A stretch of 64,000 nt of DNA from Rhizobium sp. PDO1-076 (GCF_000247475.1 NZ_AHZC01000222.1:48848-112847), one strand, 5' to 3'; positions 9,196-18,180 are shown, numbered from the stretch's first letter. Numbers and translations: made by a program. Notes: generated by a model not told the origin, from the sequence alone.

Positions 9196-9462
9196 ATGGC
9201 CAATACAACTTCGGCGAAGAAGGCGACCCGCAAGATCGCTCGCCAAACTGCAGTTAACAAGGCTCGCCGTTCGCGGGTCCGTGGTTTCATCCGCAAGGTC
9301 GAAGAAGCGATCGCATCGGGCGACGCCACTCTGGCAAAGGATGCTCTGCAGGCGGCTCAGCCGGAACTGCAGCGCGCAGCCACAAAGGGCGTTGTTCACG
9401 CCAACACCGCATCGCGCAAGATCTCGCGTCTTGCCTCGCGTGTTAAGGCCCTGTCCGCCTAA
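9196..9462 (+). CDS. rpsT: 30S ribosomal protein S20
   Basis: An 88-residue, Lys/Arg/Ala-rich protein that binds 16S rRNA early in small-subunit assembly. The start [17 protein letters not shown] is the typical S20 N-terminus and the end [20 protein letters not shown] is the conserved C-terminal helix. The ATG at 9196 follows GAGAGG; an in-frame upstream extension to 9163 is unlike any S20. It has its own promoter and terminator and lies directly before dnaA, an order common in Rhizobiales. Confidence 0.97.
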   Translation: MANTTSAKKATRKIARQTAVNKARRSRVRGFIRKVEEAIASGDATLAKDALQAAQPELQRAATKGVVHANTASRKISRLASRVKALSA

Positions 9463-9493
9463 TATCAGACATAGTTTCGACGAAATTCGAAGA

Positions 9494-9518
9494 GCCTGGC
9501 ATTGCGCCGGGCTTTTTG
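9494..9518 (+). terminator. Rho-independent terminator of rpsT
   Basis: Seven-base stem GCCTGGC / GCCGGGC (one G-T pair) with a five-base loop, followed by TTTTTG, 31 bases after the rpsT stop. Confidence 0.85.
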
Positions 9519-9676
9519 TGTTTGCACTTTTTCAAGATGACGCTTATTGATTTAGATATTGCTACTTGACGGAAGTGTATCAGTCGAGTGACAGAAATAG
9601 ACTAGTAATTTCAGCTACTTGTGGGAGGTCCCCGGCCAGGCTGCCACTTTACCCAGGGGTAGGTTAGGCCCAATCT

Positions 9677-9802
9677 GAGTCAAGCGAATTTTTATTTTCC
9701 GGCACATCAAACGCCCAAACACAGAGCCGTTTTCGAATCCCCTTGATTCAAAAGCGATTCTTTTGCGGATGAATGTGACGCAAAAACGATGCACGCAGAG
9801 TC
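9677..9802. promoter_or_regulatory. Cluster of five GANTC (CcrM) methylation sites
   Basis: GAGTC 9677-9681, GAATC 9735-9739, GATTC 9745-9749, GATTC 9756-9760 and GAGTC 9798-9802. The expected density is about one per 256 bases, so five in 126 bases, three of them within 26, is enriched. In Caulobacter the methylation state of GANTC sites affects dnaA transcription; extension to this organism is inference. Confidence 0.5.
9749..9765. repeat. Inverted repeat containing a GANTC site
   Basis: Perfect six-base arms CAAAAG / CTTTTG around CGATT. One of the clustered GATTC sites (9756-9760) spans the loop and right arm. Confidence 0.5.
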
Positions 9803-9879
9803 AATGGCCAGCGTTCATTTTTGCGGAAAATTCACGGTTGATATTGCCATTTGATCCTGCCTTAATGAGGTCAAGCAAG

Positions 9880-9948
9880 GGGCTTGGGACGAGCCCGTAA
9901 GGGCGATCAGAACAGCAAAAGCTGCGATGATTTGCCAGCCCTTGCTGG
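9880..9948 (+). repeat. Three consecutive small hairpins in the dnaA leader region
   Basis: GGGCT/AGCCC (9880-9896), CAGC-AAAA-GCTG (9913-9924) and CCAGC-CCTT-GCTGG (9935-9948) follow one another. They could structure an RNA or be chance; no known RNA family was recognised. Confidence 0.35.
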
Positions 9949-9996
9949 AGCGGGATGGAAGTATTCCGTTATCCCATAAACTGATCGGTATTGTAT

Positions 9997-10016
9997 CGGA
10001 AACGGCATCGTTTCCG
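9997..10016. repeat. Eight-base inverted repeat upstream of dnaA
   Basis: CGGAAACG / CGTTTCCG with a GCAT loop, perfectly paired, 257 bases before the dnaA start. No T-run follows, so an operator or RNA hairpin is more likely than a terminator. Confidence 0.5.
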
Positions 10017-10107
10017 CGCCCTACCGTTTTGCGTCTTGAGTGGCTTCAGGACGGGCGAATGCTGGTTGGCTTTTCATGTCGAGGATGAAAGGCACGCCGG
10101 AAAACTG

Positions 10108-10133
10108 GGAACGCTGTTTGAGGGGGCGGCGTT
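10108..10133 (+). promoter_or_regulatory. EcfG-like promoter motif upstream of dnaA
   Basis: GGAAC, 17 bases, CGTT, an exact consensus match about 140 bases before dnaA. One exact match is expected by chance in a window of this size, and dnaA is not a usual general-stress target. Confidence 0.3.
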
Positions 10134-10272
10134 TTGTCGGAGCACGGCTTCTGGCCTGGGTTTCGGCTCTAAACGGGGATTGTCGGGACGGTTGCGTCTC
10201 GGCGCGAGATAAAGCGGCTGCCGGACGAAGATAAGTCGCCCGGTACCTGAAATGATTTTGGAAGGCGGCAAA

Positions 10273-11832
10273 ATGCATATTAATTCAATGACGGCCGGTG
10301 CGTTGGTAAATGGGGACCATGCACATTCGGCACTCAGCGCCGCGTGCTCCGATGGTGCGGGAGACAATGCCGAGATGAAGCATAATGCTCTTTTCGAGCG
10401 TTTCAGCATCCGTCTCAAGGCTCAGGTTGGACCTGATGTCTATGCGAGCTGGTTTGGGCGCCTTAAGCTCCATTCGGCATCGAAAAGCGTCGTGCGGTTG
10501 ACCGTTCCGACGACTTTCCTCAAGTCTTGGATCAACAACCGTTATCTCGATCTGATCAGCTCGATCTTCCAGGCTGAGGATCCGAACATTCTCAAGGTGG
10601 AAATCATGGTGCGCAGCGCAAGCCGCGCCACCCGTGGGCCTGTCGTCGACGAGCGCCAGGTCCCCGCCGATACCGCCCATCCGGCCACCGGCCGCAAGTC
10701 CGGCCCGCAGTCGGTCGGACAGATCGCCGCCTCCCAGGCCCCGGCTTCCAATTCCGCGCGCTCCAGCACGGCAACGCCGCTGTTCGGCTCGCCGCTCGAC
10801 TCGCGCTATACCTTTGACGGCTTTGTCGAAGGTGCATCGAACCGTGTGGCGCTGGCCGCTGCCAAGACGATTGCCGAAGCCGGTGCTGGCGCCGTGCGCT
10901 TCAATCCGCTTTTCATCCATTCCTCCGTCGGTCTCGGCAAGACGCATCTGCTGCAGGCAATTGCCAATGCCGCCGTGCACAGCCCGCGCGCCCCGCGCGT
11001 CGTCTATCTGACCGCCGAATACTTCATGTGGCGTTTCGCAACCGCCATCCGCGACAACGATGCCCTGACGCTGAAGGACTCGCTGCGCAACATCGATCTT
11101 CTGATCATCGACGACATGCAGTTCCTGCAGGGCAAGATGATCCAGCACGAATTCTGCCATCTGCTCAATATGCTGCTCGACAGCGCCAAGCAGGTCGTCG
11201 TGGCGGCAGACCGTGCACCGTGGGAACTGGAATCGCTCGATCCGCGCGTGCGTTCGCGCCTTCAGGGTGGCGTCGCCATCGAGATGGAGGCCCCCGACTA
11301 TGACATGCGCCTGGACATGCTGAAGAGCCGTCTGGACGCCGCCCGCAAGGATGATGGCTCACTTGAAATTCCCGCAGACTTCCTGGAGCATGTTGCCCGC
11401 AACATCACCAGCAGTGGCCGCGATCTGGAAGGCGCTTTCAACCAGCTGGTTTTCCGCCGTTCCTTCGAGCCGAACCTGTCGATCGAGCGTGTCGATGAAC
11501 TGCTGGCCCATCTCGTTGGTGCAGGCGAGCAGAAACGCGTTCGCATCGAAGACATCCAGCGTATCGTCGCACGCCACTACAATGTCTCGCGCCAGGAACT
11601 GGTGTCGAACCGTCGGACCCGCGTCATCGTCAAGCCGCGCCAGATCGCCATGTATCTGTCCAAGACCCTGACCCCGCGGTCCTTCCCGGAAATCGGCCGC
11701 CGCTTCGGTGGTCGCGATCATACAACGGTGTTGCATGCCGTGCGCAAGATCGAGGATCTGGTCAGCGAGGATACCAAGCTGAGCCACGAGATCGAGCTTT
11801 TGAAGCGGCTCATCAATGAGAATAATGCATGA
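10273..11832 (+). CDS. dnaA: Chromosomal replication initiator protein DnaA
   Basis: DnaA binds and opens the replication origin and loads the replicative helicase. This copy has about 519 residues. The N-terminal interaction domain starts near [15 protein letters not shown], followed by a low-complexity linker (about 115-175), the AAA+ domain with Walker [10 protein letters not shown] (about 216-224) and Walker [11 protein letters not shown], and the C-terminal box-binding helix with the signature [18 protein letters not shown] start at 10273 (MHINSMTAG), preceded by GGAAGG; an ATG at 10252 has weaker support. About 35 residues precede the conserved domain, as in rhizobial DnaA. It is monocistronic. 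Confidence 0.96.
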   Translation: MHINSMTAGALVNGDHAHSALSAACSDGAGDNAEMKHNALFERFSIRLKAQVGPDVYASWFGRLKLHSASKSVVRLTVPTTFLKSWINNRYLDLISSIFQAEDPNILKVEIMVRSASRATRGPVVDERQVPADTAHPATGRKSGPQSVGQIAASQAPASNSARSSTATPLFGSPLDSRYTFDGFVEGASNRVALAAAKTIAEAGAGAVRFNPLFIHSSVGLGKTHLLQAIANAAVHSPRAPRVVYLTAEYFMWRFATAIRDNDALTLKDSLRNIDLLIIDDMQFLQGKMIQHEFCHLLNMLLDSAKQVVVAADRAPWELESLDPRVRSRLQGGVAIEMEAPDYDMRLDMLKSRLDAARKDDGSLEIPADFLEHVARNITSSGRDLEGAFNQLVFRRSFEPNLSIERVDELLAHLVGAGEQKRVRIEDIQRIVARHYNVSRQELVSNRRTRVIVKPRQIAMYLSKTLTPRSFPEIGRRFGGRDHTTVLHAVRKIEDLVSEDTKLSHEIELLKRLINENNA

Positions 11833-11840
11833 GGAACCAA

Positions 11841-11869
11841 GGCCGGCGCAAATGCCGGCCTCTTTTTTT
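11841..11869 (+). terminator. Rho-independent terminator of dnaA
   Basis: Perfect seven-base stem GGCCGGC / GCCGGCC with a six-base loop, followed by TCTTTTTTT, eight bases after the dnaA stop. Confidence 0.9.
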
Positions 11870-11956
11870 GGCTAAGATTAAGCCGAGCTGATCACACCGG
11901 CAGTATAAGGCGTGGACGGCGGCGGCTGCGGAATGCCGTTCGCCGTGTCTCGGCAA

Positions 11957-13135
11957 TCAACAGGCGAGATCAGCCACCACGGCATCGAGGATCAGCATGC
12001 CCGGCGGCGTGCAGCGCAGTCGCGAATTGCCAAGCCGCTCGATGAACCCTTGTTCCAATAAAAACTGCTCGCGTGCGGGATCGGGATCGCGGCCGGAGAG
12101 CTGCTGCCAGCGGGCGAGATCCACCCCTTCGCGCAGCCGCAAGCCCATCAGCAGCAATTCGTCGGCCTGGGCCTCGTTGTCGAGCAGTTCCTGGTCGATC
12201 ATGCCATGGCCTTGGCGCTCGACGGCCGTGAGCCAGGTTTCTGGGTGTTTTTCGGTCGCCGTCGCGATCTTCGAGCGCCCACGGGTCAAGCGGCCATGCG
12301 CGCCGGGGCCGATGCCGGCATAATCGCCATAACGCCAATAGGTCAGGTTGTGGCGGCTTTCGGCGCCCGGACGGGCATGGTTCGACACTTCATAGGCGGG
12401 CATGCCTTCGCGTTCAGTGATCTCTTGCGTCGCCTCATAGAGCACAGCCGCATGTTCTTCGTCCGGCACGATCAGCTTGCCGGCCTTGTGCAGGCCGAAA
12501 AAGGCGGTGCCTTCCTCGATGGTCAGCTGGTAGAGCGACAGATGATCGACGGCATAGGACATGGCTTCCTTCAGCTCACGCTCCCAGGCCTCGACCGTCT
12601 GCTTCGGACGGGCATAGATCAGGTCGAACGACATGCGTGGGAAGATCTCGCGGGCCAGACGGATGGCGCGCAGTGCGTCTTCGACGTCATGCAGGCGGCC
12701 GAGGAATTTCAGGTCTGCGTCATTGAGCGCCTGGACGCCGAGCGACACGCGATTGACGCCGGCTGCGCGGTAGCCGCGGAAACGTGTGGCCTCGACGCTG
12801 GACGGATTGGCCTCCATCGTCACTTCGATGCCGTTAGGCACATGCCAGGCGCCGGCAATGCCGTCCAGGATCGCTGCAACCGTCGATGGTTCCATCAGCG
12901 ACGGCGTGCCGCCACCCATGAAGATGCTGGTCACGGTCTTTGGGCCTGAAAGCTCGCGCATCGCCTTCATCTCCTGCAGGAATGCAGAAACAAAGCGGGC
13001 CTGATCCACCGGCTGATGCCGGACATGGCTGTTGAAGTCGCAATAGGGGCATTTGGCCGCGCAGAACGGCCAATGCACATAGATGCCGAAGCCCGGTTCG
13101 CCGGTGTCGGGCAGAAGCGTGAAGGCTTCGGTCAT
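11957..13135 (-). CDS. hemW: Radical SAM heme chaperone HemW
   Basis: A 392-residue radical-SAM protein of the HemN-like family. The cluster motif CAAKCPYCDF lies near residues 23-32, and GGGTPS, VTMEANP and VNRVSLGVQ follow. HemW binds heme and delivers it to proteins; it is often mislabelled as the oxygen-independent coproporphyrinogen oxidase. The short N-terminus (GFGIYVHWPFCAAKC) argues for HemW over HemN. I start at MTEAFTLLP (ATG 13135); the frame stays open to 13666 but that part overlaps rdgB. It lies seven bases after the rdgB stop. Confidence 0.93.
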   Translation of the reverse strand: MTEAFTLLPDTGEPGFGIYVHWPFCAAKCPYCDFNSHVRHQPVDQARFVSAFLQEMKAMRELSGPKTVTSIFMGGGTPSLMEPSTVAAILDGIAGAWHVPNGIEVTMEANPSSVEATRFRGYRAAGVNRVSLGVQALNDADLKFLGRLHDVEDALRAIRLAREIFPRMSFDLIYARPKQTVEAWERELKEAMSYAVDHLSLYQLTIEEGTAFFGLHKAGKLIVPDEEHAAVLYEATQEITEREGMPAYEVSNHARPGAESRHNLTYWRYGDYAGIGPGAHGRLTRGRSKIATATEKHPETWLTAVERQGHGMIDQELLDNEAQADELLLMGLRLREGVDLARWQQLSGRDPDPAREQFLLEQGFIERLGNSRLRCTPPGMLILDAVVADLAC

Positions 13136-13142
13136 GAGCAGG

Positions 13143-13787
13143 TCAGGCCTCCAGGCAGGTTTCAACGAAAAGCTTGAAGGCGCGCGCACGATGCGATAGC
13201 GCCTGCGGATCGCCGGGCTTCCATCCGTGTTTTTCATCAGCCGACATTTCGCCGAAGGTGCGCGTGTGACCTTCCGGCTGGAAGATCGGATCATAGCCGA
13301 AACCGGCGCTGCCGCGCGGTGGCCAAGCAACGACGCCCTCGATCTCGCCGCGGAAGAATTCGCTATGACCGTCCGGCCAGGCCAGGCACAGAACACTGAC
13401 AAAGCGGGCGCTGCGCTGCGACGGATCAGCCGCGCCACGTTCCGCAAGCGCTGTCTCCACCTTTTGCATGGCCATGGCAAAATCGCGGCTGCCATCTTCG
13501 CGTTCGGCCCAGTTGGCGGTGTAGACGCCAGGCGCACCATCGAGCGCGTCGATGACAAGGCCGCTGTCATCCGACAGCGACGGCAGGCCGGAAGCCTTGG
13601 CAGACGCCAGCGCCTTGATTGCGGCATTTTCCTCGAATGTCGTGCCCGTTTCGTCGGGTTCTGCAAATTTCAGTTCGGCCGCAGACTGGGCGGAAAAGCC
13701 GAAAGGGCCGATCAGATCGGCGATTTCCGCGATCTTGCCGGCATTGTGGCTGGCCACGACGATGGTGCGGGTGTCGAGCTTGCGCAT
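13143..13787 (-). CDS. rdgB: dITP/XTP pyrophosphatase (RdgB/HAM1)
   Basis: A 214-residue house-cleaning enzyme that hydrolyses deaminated purine nucleotides such as dITP and XTP to monophosphates. Family motifs are complete: [13 protein letters not shown] at the N-terminus, [14 protein letters not shown], the metal/catalytic [20 protein letters not shown] and the closing SHRARA. It lies in a rph-VOC-rdgB-hemW run with gaps of 6-7 bases around it, so co-transcription is likely. Confidence 0.96.
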   Translation of the reverse strand: MRKLDTRTIVVASHNAGKIAEIADLIGPFGFSAQSAAELKFAEPDETGTTFEENAAIKALASAKASGLPSLSDDSGLVIDALDGAPGVYTANWAEREDGSRDFAMAMQKVETALAERGAADPSQRSARFVSVLCLAWPDGHSEFFRGEIEGVVAWPPRGSAGFGYDPIFQPEGHTRTFGEMSADEKHGWKPGDPQALSHRARAFKLFVETCLEA

Positions 13788-13793
13788 AAGTGA

Positions 13794-14210
13794 TCAGTCC
13801 AGATTCCAGAGTTTCGGTTCGGCGCATTCCAGGCTATTGCCCGCAGGATCGCGGAAATAGATCGAACGGGCGCCACTTGGCCAGCGAAAATCGGATTCGA
13901 TCTTAACGCCGGCCTGCTGCAATCGCGCCAAAACGCCTGCAATCTCTTCCCCGGGCACTTTGAAGCACAGGTGACCTGCTCCTGTTGCGCCATGACTTGG
14001 CACAGGCAAGGCGCCAGCGGGCGGTGGTTGCAGCGTTTCCGTCGGGTTGAAGATCAAGAGGATCGTCTGGCCACAGCGGAAGAAGATATGGCGATTGCCC
14101 TGGCGCGCGATTTTTTCGAGCCCCAGGACGGTTTCGTAAAATTGCTCGGCCGCGTCGAGGTCGCTGGCATAGAGCGCCGCCTCCAGCACGCCTTGCAAGG
14201 ATTGAGACAC
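13794..14210 (-). CDS. VOC (glyoxalase/dioxygenase fold) family protein
   Basis: A 138-residue protein of the vicinal oxygen chelate superfamily. The pattern LEAALYASDLDAAEQFYETVLGLE, a mid-protein HIFFRCGQTILLIFNP and a C-terminal SIYFRDPAGNSLECAEP are typical, including the final metal-ligand glutamate. Substrate unknown; relatives include glyoxalase-like and antibiotic-resistance proteins. The start is GTG at 14210, with AGGAAAGG a few bases upstream. It sits between rph and rdgB on the same strand, 27 and 6 bases from them. Confidence 0.85.
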   Translation of the reverse strand: MSQSLQGVLEAALYASDLDAAEQFYETVLGLEKIARQGNRHIFFRCGQTILLIFNPTETLQPPPAGALPVPSHGATGAGHLCFKVPGEEIAGVLARLQQAGVKIESDFRWPSGARSIYFRDPAGNSLECAEPKLWNLD

Positions 14211-14237
14211 CTGCCGAACCTTTCCTGTCTTGCGGTT

Positions 14238-14954
14238 TTAAGCGAGCGCCTGCTTCTGCAGCGCGACCAATTCGTCGATACCATTGCGGGCAAGGCCGAG
14301 CAGGGTGAGGAACTCGTCCTGGCTGAACGGCTTGCCTTCGGCCGTGCCCTGGATTTCGACGATCCCGCCGGAACCGGTCATGACGAAGTTTGCATCCGTT
14401 TCCGCAGCCGAATCTTCCAGATAATCGAGATCGATCACCGGCTGGCTGGCAAAGATCCCGCATGAAATCGCCGCGATATGGTCCTTCAGCACCTTCTCGA
14501 CCTTGATCATGTTGCGGGTTTCCATCCACTTCAGGCAGTCGTGGAGCGCGATGAAGGCACCGGTGATCGATGCGGTACGTGTGCCGCCGTCAGCCTGGAT
14601 GACATCGCAGTCGATCGAAATCTGGCGTTCGCCCAGCGCTTCGAGATCGACGATGGCGCGCAGCGAGCGACCGATCAGGCGCTGGATTTCCTGCGTGCGG
14701 CCACTTTGCTTGCCAGAGGCGGCTTCACGCTTCATCCGGTCACCGGTCGCGCGCGGCAGCATGCCGTATTCCGCAGTCACCCAGCCCTTGCCGGAATTGC
14801 GCAGCCATGGCGGCGTCTTTTCTTCAAGGCTTGCCGTGCACAGAACATGGGTGTCGCCGAACTTGACGAGGCAGGAGCCTTCCGCATGCTTGGAAAAATT
14901 GCGCTCGAACGAAACCTTGCGCATTTGGTCGGTTTTTCTGCCTGATGGCCGCAT
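14238..14954 (-). CDS. rph: Ribonuclease PH
   Basis: A phosphate-dependent 3' exoribonuclease of 238 residues that trims tRNA 3' ends. The start [20 protein letters not shown], the motif [31 protein letters not shown] and the [25 protein letters not shown] segment are all characteristic, with [20 protein letters not shown] in the active site. It is divergent from hrcA across a 227-base gap. Confidence 0.97.
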   Translation of the reverse strand: MRPSGRKTDQMRKVSFERNFSKHAEGSCLVKFGDTHVLCTASLEEKTPPWLRNSGKGWVTAEYGMLPRATGDRMKREAASGKQSGRTQEIQRLIGRSLRAIVDLEALGERQISIDCDVIQADGGTRTASITGAFIALHDCLKWMETRNMIKVEKVLKDHIAAISCGIFASQPVIDLDYLEDSAAETDANFVMTGSGGIVEIQGTAEGKPFSQDEFLTLLGLARNGIDELVALQKQALA

Positions 14955-15181
14955 TGCGATCTCCTAGATTGTCTGACGCCTTCTAGAGCCTTTCCCGGCC
15001 AAATGGAAACAGTTCTGTCGACTGGTGCCGGGTGGATCTGGTTTTGCCCCGGGCTTTTGCAATGAAAAACCGGGATCCTGCGCAATAGCCATGTCGCCTT
15101 GCGGAATTTGGCCTTTGTGATCGAGGGCAGAGTGACTATATTTCCTTTCATGAAACACTGCACACAGTGCTTGCTCCGATA

Positions 15182-16270
15182 ATGGTTGCACCGACGCATA
15201 CAGTCACCGACGTTTCCTCCTCGCTGGACGACCGCTCCAGGGAGGTCTTTCGGCGTATTGTCGAGACCTATCTCGATTCCGGTGATCCGCTCGGCTCGCG
15301 CAACCTGTCACGCCTGCTGCCGATGTCCTTGTCACCGGCCTCCGTGCGCAATGTGATGAGCGATCTTGAAGGCCTCGGCCTGATCTATGCGCCGCATATC
15401 AGTGCTGGTCGCCTGCCGACCCAGCTTGGCCTGCGCTTCTTCGTCGACGCCTTCATGCAGGTGGGCGATCTCTCCGAAGAAGAGCGCGGCACGATCGAGC
15501 GCCAGATCCGGCCGCCCAGCGCGGATCAGCCGATTGAAACCATGCTGACCGAGGCAAGCCGCATGCTGTCGGGCCTGTCGCGTGGCGCGGGCCTGGTGAT
15601 CTCGTCCAAGAATGATCCGGTGTTGAAGCATGTCGAGTTCATTCGGCTGGAGCCGACCAAGGCGCTGGCTGTTCTGGTGGGTGAGCATAACCAGGTCGAG
15701 AACCGCATCATTGAACTTCCAGCCGGCATCACCGCTTCGCAGTTGACCGAAGCTGCGAATTTCCTCAATGCCAATCTCGCCGGCCAGACCCTGTCGGAGC
15801 TGCGTGGCCAGCTGGAAAAGCTGAAGACGCAGGTTGCCGGCGAGCTGGATGCCCTGTCGCAGGATCTGGTGGAGCGCGGTCTGGCCGTCTGGTCAGGCGG
15901 TCTTGGCGATCAGAAGCCGACGCGACTGATCGTGCGCGGACGCGCCAATCTGCTCGAGGGGCTTGCGGGTTCCGAAGACGTGGATCGGCTGCGCCTGCTT
16001 TTTGACGATCTGGAGCGCAAGGAAAGCCTGATCGAGATCCTCGATCTTGCCGAAACCGGACCGGGCGTGCGCATCTTCATCGGTTCGGAAAACAAGCTTT
16101 TCTCGCTGTCCGGGTCGTCGCTGATCGTGGCACCCTATCGCGATGGCGAGGATCGCATCGTTGGTGCCGTGGGGGTGATTGGCCCGACAAGGCTCAATTA
16201 TTCCCGCATCGTGCCGATGGTCGATTACACCGCCCAGCTCATGGCGCGTCTGGCGCGTTCCGGCCGATAA
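15182..16270 (+). CDS. hrcA: Heat-inducible transcription repressor HrcA
   Basis: HrcA represses chaperone genes by binding CIRCE operators and depends on GroEL for activity. The 362-residue protein has an N-terminal winged helix (DDRSREVFRRIVETYLDSGDP... to SAGRLPTQLGLRFFVD) and a GAF-like core ending VDYTAQLMARL. The GTG at 15167 is an alternative start; neither candidate has a convincing ribosome site, so the start is uncertain by five codons. No CIRCE element was found nearby, so its targets (usually groESL) are probably elsewhere. It precedes grpE on the same strand. Confidence 0.95.
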   Translation: MVAPTHTVTDVSSSLDDRSREVFRRIVETYLDSGDPLGSRNLSRLLPMSLSPASVRNVMSDLEGLGLIYAPHISAGRLPTQLGLRFFVDAFMQVGDLSEEERGTIERQIRPPSADQPIETMLTEASRMLSGLSRGAGLVISSKNDPVLKHVEFIRLEPTKALAVLVGEHNQVENRIIELPAGITASQLTEAANFLNANLAGQTLSELRGQLEKLKTQVAGELDALSQDLVERGLAVWSGGLGDQKPTRLIVRGRANLLEGLAGSEDVDRLRLLFDDLERKESLIEILDLAETGPGVRIFIGSENKLFSLSGSSLIVAPYRDGEDRIVGAVGVIGPTRLNYSRIVPMVDYTAQLMARLARSGR

Positions 16271-16291
16271 GCGCTTCTTTCCCCTCCACGC

Positions 16292-16320
16292 CTTGATTTT
16301 TGCGCGACAAACCCTGATAT
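16292..16320 (+). promoter_or_regulatory. Possible sigma32 promoter of grpE
   Basis: CTTGATT (16292-16298), 14 bases, CCTGATAT (16313-16320) resembles the heat-shock consensus CTTGAAA / CCCCATNT at 5/7 and 6/8 positions, with the same 14-base spacing as the clearer site before hsp20. It ends 55 bases before the grpE start. Confidence 0.4.
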
Positions 16321-16375
16321 CGGGCACAAATTCGAAACTCAGAATTCGAACAATGACAATAATTCGGAGACCGTC

Positions 16376-16990
16376 ATGACCGATGAGACCAACAAGAATG
16401 GACCTGACACGGCGGCTGCCGAGGCGACCATGCCCGATGCAGCAGAAGAGCAGATCATCGTCGAAAACGAACCGGACGTGGATCCATTGGATGCTCTGAA
16501 GGCAGAAAATGCGGATTTGCGGGATCGCTTCCTGCGTCTGGCCGCCGAAATGGACAATCTTCGCCGCCGGACGGATCGCGAGATCAAGGACGCCAAGTCC
16601 TATGCCGTCACTGGCTTTGCGCGCGACATGTTGTCGGTTTCGGACAATCTGCGCCGCGCGATTGAAGCCCTGCCGGAGGAAGCCCGCACGACGGCAGACG
16701 CCGGTCTGGCCGCTCTGATCGAGGGTGTGGAAATGACCGAGCGTGGCATGCTGGCGACGATGGAGCGTCATGGCATCCGCAAGATCGAGCCGGTCGGTCA
16801 GAAATTCGACCCCAATTTCCATCAGGCGATGTTTGAAGTGCCGAACCCGGATGTGCCCAACAGCACCGTCGTCCAGGTCGTCCAGGCCGGTTACGCCATC
16901 GGCGAGCGCGTGCTGCGCCCGGCCATGGTCGGTGTCGCCAAGGGCGGCCCAAAGATCGACGCAACGGCAGACGCTGCCGGCAAGGCCTGA
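16376..16990 (+). CDS. grpE: Nucleotide exchange factor GrpE
   Basis: GrpE releases ADP from DnaK and acts as a thermosensor of that chaperone cycle. The 204 residues comprise an acidic N-terminus, a long coiled coil (about 45-110, with [24 protein letters not shown]) and the beta domain with [42 protein letters not shown] lies seven bases before the ATG. It follows hrcA by 105 bases that contain a candidate heat-shock promoter. Confidence 0.97.
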   Translation: MTDETNKNGPDTAAAEATMPDAAEEQIIVENEPDVDPLDALKAENADLRDRFLRLAAEMDNLRRRTDREIKDAKSYAVTGFARDMLSVSDNLRRAIEALPEEARTTADAGLAALIEGVEMTERGMLATMERHGIRKIEPVGQKFDPNFHQAMFEVPNPDVPNSTVVQVVQAGYAIGERVLRPAMVGVAKGGPKIDATADAAGKA

Positions 16991-17011
16991 GCCTCAAGCC
17001 ATGCATGAAAC

Positions 17012-17043
17012 AAAAAAAAGCGCCCATCGCGGGCGCTTTTTTT
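17012..17043. terminator. Bidirectional terminator between grpE and ptsN
   Basis: Stem GCGCCC / GGGCGC with a five-base loop, flanked by eight A on the left and seven T on the right, so it can serve grpE (plus) and ptsN (minus). Confidence 0.9.
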
Positions 17044-17062
17044 ATGTCCGTGACAGATTGCT

Positions 17063-17527
17063 TCAGGCGGCGTTGGACGCATGTTCCTGATTGAGGAAGG
17101 TGAAGATCGCCGAAGCGGAATCGGTTGCGCGCAGCTTGGCCACGAGGTCTTGGTCGCGCAGGACACGGGCAATGCGGGACAAGGCCTTGAGATGATCCGC
17201 GCCGGCACCTTCCGGGGCAAGCAGCAGAAACACCAGATCGACGGGCTGATCGTCCAGCGCCTCAAAATCCACCGGCGTTTCGAGCCGGGCGAAGACGCCG
17301 GTAATCTGTGTAATTCGGTTGAGCTTGCCATGCGGAATGGCAATTCCATTGCCGACCCCGGTGGAGCCGAGGCGCTCGCGCTGCAGGATGACATCAAATA
17401 TTTCCCGTTCGGGAATATTGGTCAACTTCGAGGCTTTTGCCGCAAGTTCCTGAAGCAGTTGCTTCTTCGAATTCACCCTGAGGGCGGGTACGACAGCATC
17501 CTGTTGCAGCAAATCTGCCAAGGCCAT
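17063..17527 (-). CDS. ptsN: Nitrogen PTS enzyme IIA (PtsN)
   Basis: EIIA-Ntr is the terminal phospho-acceptor of the regulatory nitrogen phosphotransferase system and affects potassium, carbon and nitrogen metabolism. The 154-residue protein begins MALADLLQQDAVVPAL and carries the phosphorylated histidine in GIAIPHGKL (H66). The frame stays open to 17632 but overlaps hpf there, so I use the ATG at 17527. It lies 74 bases after hpf in the standard rpoN-hpf-ptsN order. Confidence 0.95.
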   Translation of the reverse strand: MALADLLQQDAVVPALRVNSKKQLLQELAAKASKLTNIPEREIFDVILQRERLGSTGVGNGIAIPHGKLNRITQITGVFARLETPVDFEALDDQPVDLVFLLLAPEGAGADHLKALSRIARVLRDQDLVAKLRATDSASAIFTFLNQEHASNAA

Positions 17528-17601
17528 ATCAACTTCCTTCATGCCGGAGAGACGAGCGGCGGGCGAGTGCCAGAATGGAATTCGCCCGCCGTTGTGCTTC
17601 T

Positions 17602-18180
17602 TCAGCCTTTGATGTTGGCGGAATCGATCCACCCGATATTACCATCATTGCGACGGTATACGATGTTTACTTCTTCTGTTCCCGGACTTCTGAACAGGAG
17701 AACAGGCTCGTCAGTCATATCCAGCGCCATGACGGCCGAGGCGACCGACATCGTCCTCAGCTTTTTGGTGCTTTCTGCAACGATCGTGGGTGCATAATCT
17801 TCCGGCACCTCGTCTTCGTGCTCGTCCGGAAATGAATCCATGACGGTATAGGCAACTTCAATCGATGTGCCGGCAACGCCGACCGCATGGTGATCCTTCA
17901 ACCTGCGCTTATAGCGTCTAAGGCGCTTTTCAATACGCTCAAACGCCGTGTCGAAAGCCACTTGAGGATCATTTGCCTCGCCAGCGGCATGAAGGTTAGC
18001 GCCTGCGTCGAGATGAACGAGGCAATCTGCGGCATACCGCGATTGCGACTTCGTCACGACGATCTGGCTCGAATACCCTCCGTCGAAGTATTTGGTCACC
18101 GCATCTTCGATCCGCTGTTCGATCCGCTGCCGGAACGACTCGCCGATTTCCATTTGCTTGCCGGATACACGCACACTCAT
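17602..18180 (-). CDS. hpf: Ribosome hibernation-promoting factor (long form)
   Basis: A long-form HPF of 192 residues that dimerises 70S ribosomes during dormancy. The N-terminal S30AE domain starts MSVRVSGKQMEIGESFR, and the C-terminal dimerisation domain (about 135-190) contains KKLRTMSVASAVMALDMTDEPVLLFR and VNIVYRRNDGNIGWI. The ATG at 18180 has AAGGG eight bases upstream. A seven-base dyad lies 27-47 bases before the start. It is between rpoN and ptsN, as in most Proteobacteria. Confidence 0.95.
   Translation of the reverse strand: MSVRVSGKQMEIGESFRQRIEQRIEDAVTKYFDGGYSSQIVVTKSQSRYAADCLVHLDAGANLHAAGEANDPQVAFDTAFERIEKRLRRYKRRLKDHHAVGVAGTSIEVAYTVMDSFPDEHEDEVPEDYAPTIVAESTKKLRTMSVASAVMALDMTDEPVLLFRSPGTEEVNIVYRRNDGNIGWIDSANIKG

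Larger units (their letters stand above)
9519..10272. other. Non-coding region upstream of dnaA
   Basis: About 750 bases with no credible gene. It holds five GANTC sites between 9677 and 9802, small hairpins at 9749-9765, 9880-9896, 9913-9924 and 9935-9948, an eight-base-pair hairpin at 9997-10016, and an EcfG-like promoter at 10108-10133. I found no run of DnaA boxes (TTATCCACA) or AT-rich unwinding region, so I do not call an origin here. Confidence 0.6.

Noticed and set aside
9519..10272. Replication origin next to dnaA
   Set aside because: No cluster of TTATCCACA boxes and no AT-rich unwinding segment; rhizobial chromosomal origins are usually not beside dnaA.
11957..13666. HemW with a 177-residue N-terminal extension
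   Set aside because: The extension overlaps rdgB in another frame and is compositionally random; HemW starts at MTEAFTLLP (13135).
14955..15181. CIRCE element or strong promoter for hrcA
   Set aside because: No TTAGCACTC/GAGTGCTAA pair. A CACTG-CACA-CAGTG dyad overlaps the alternative GTG start, and TTTGTG-N16-CTATAT is too weak to call.
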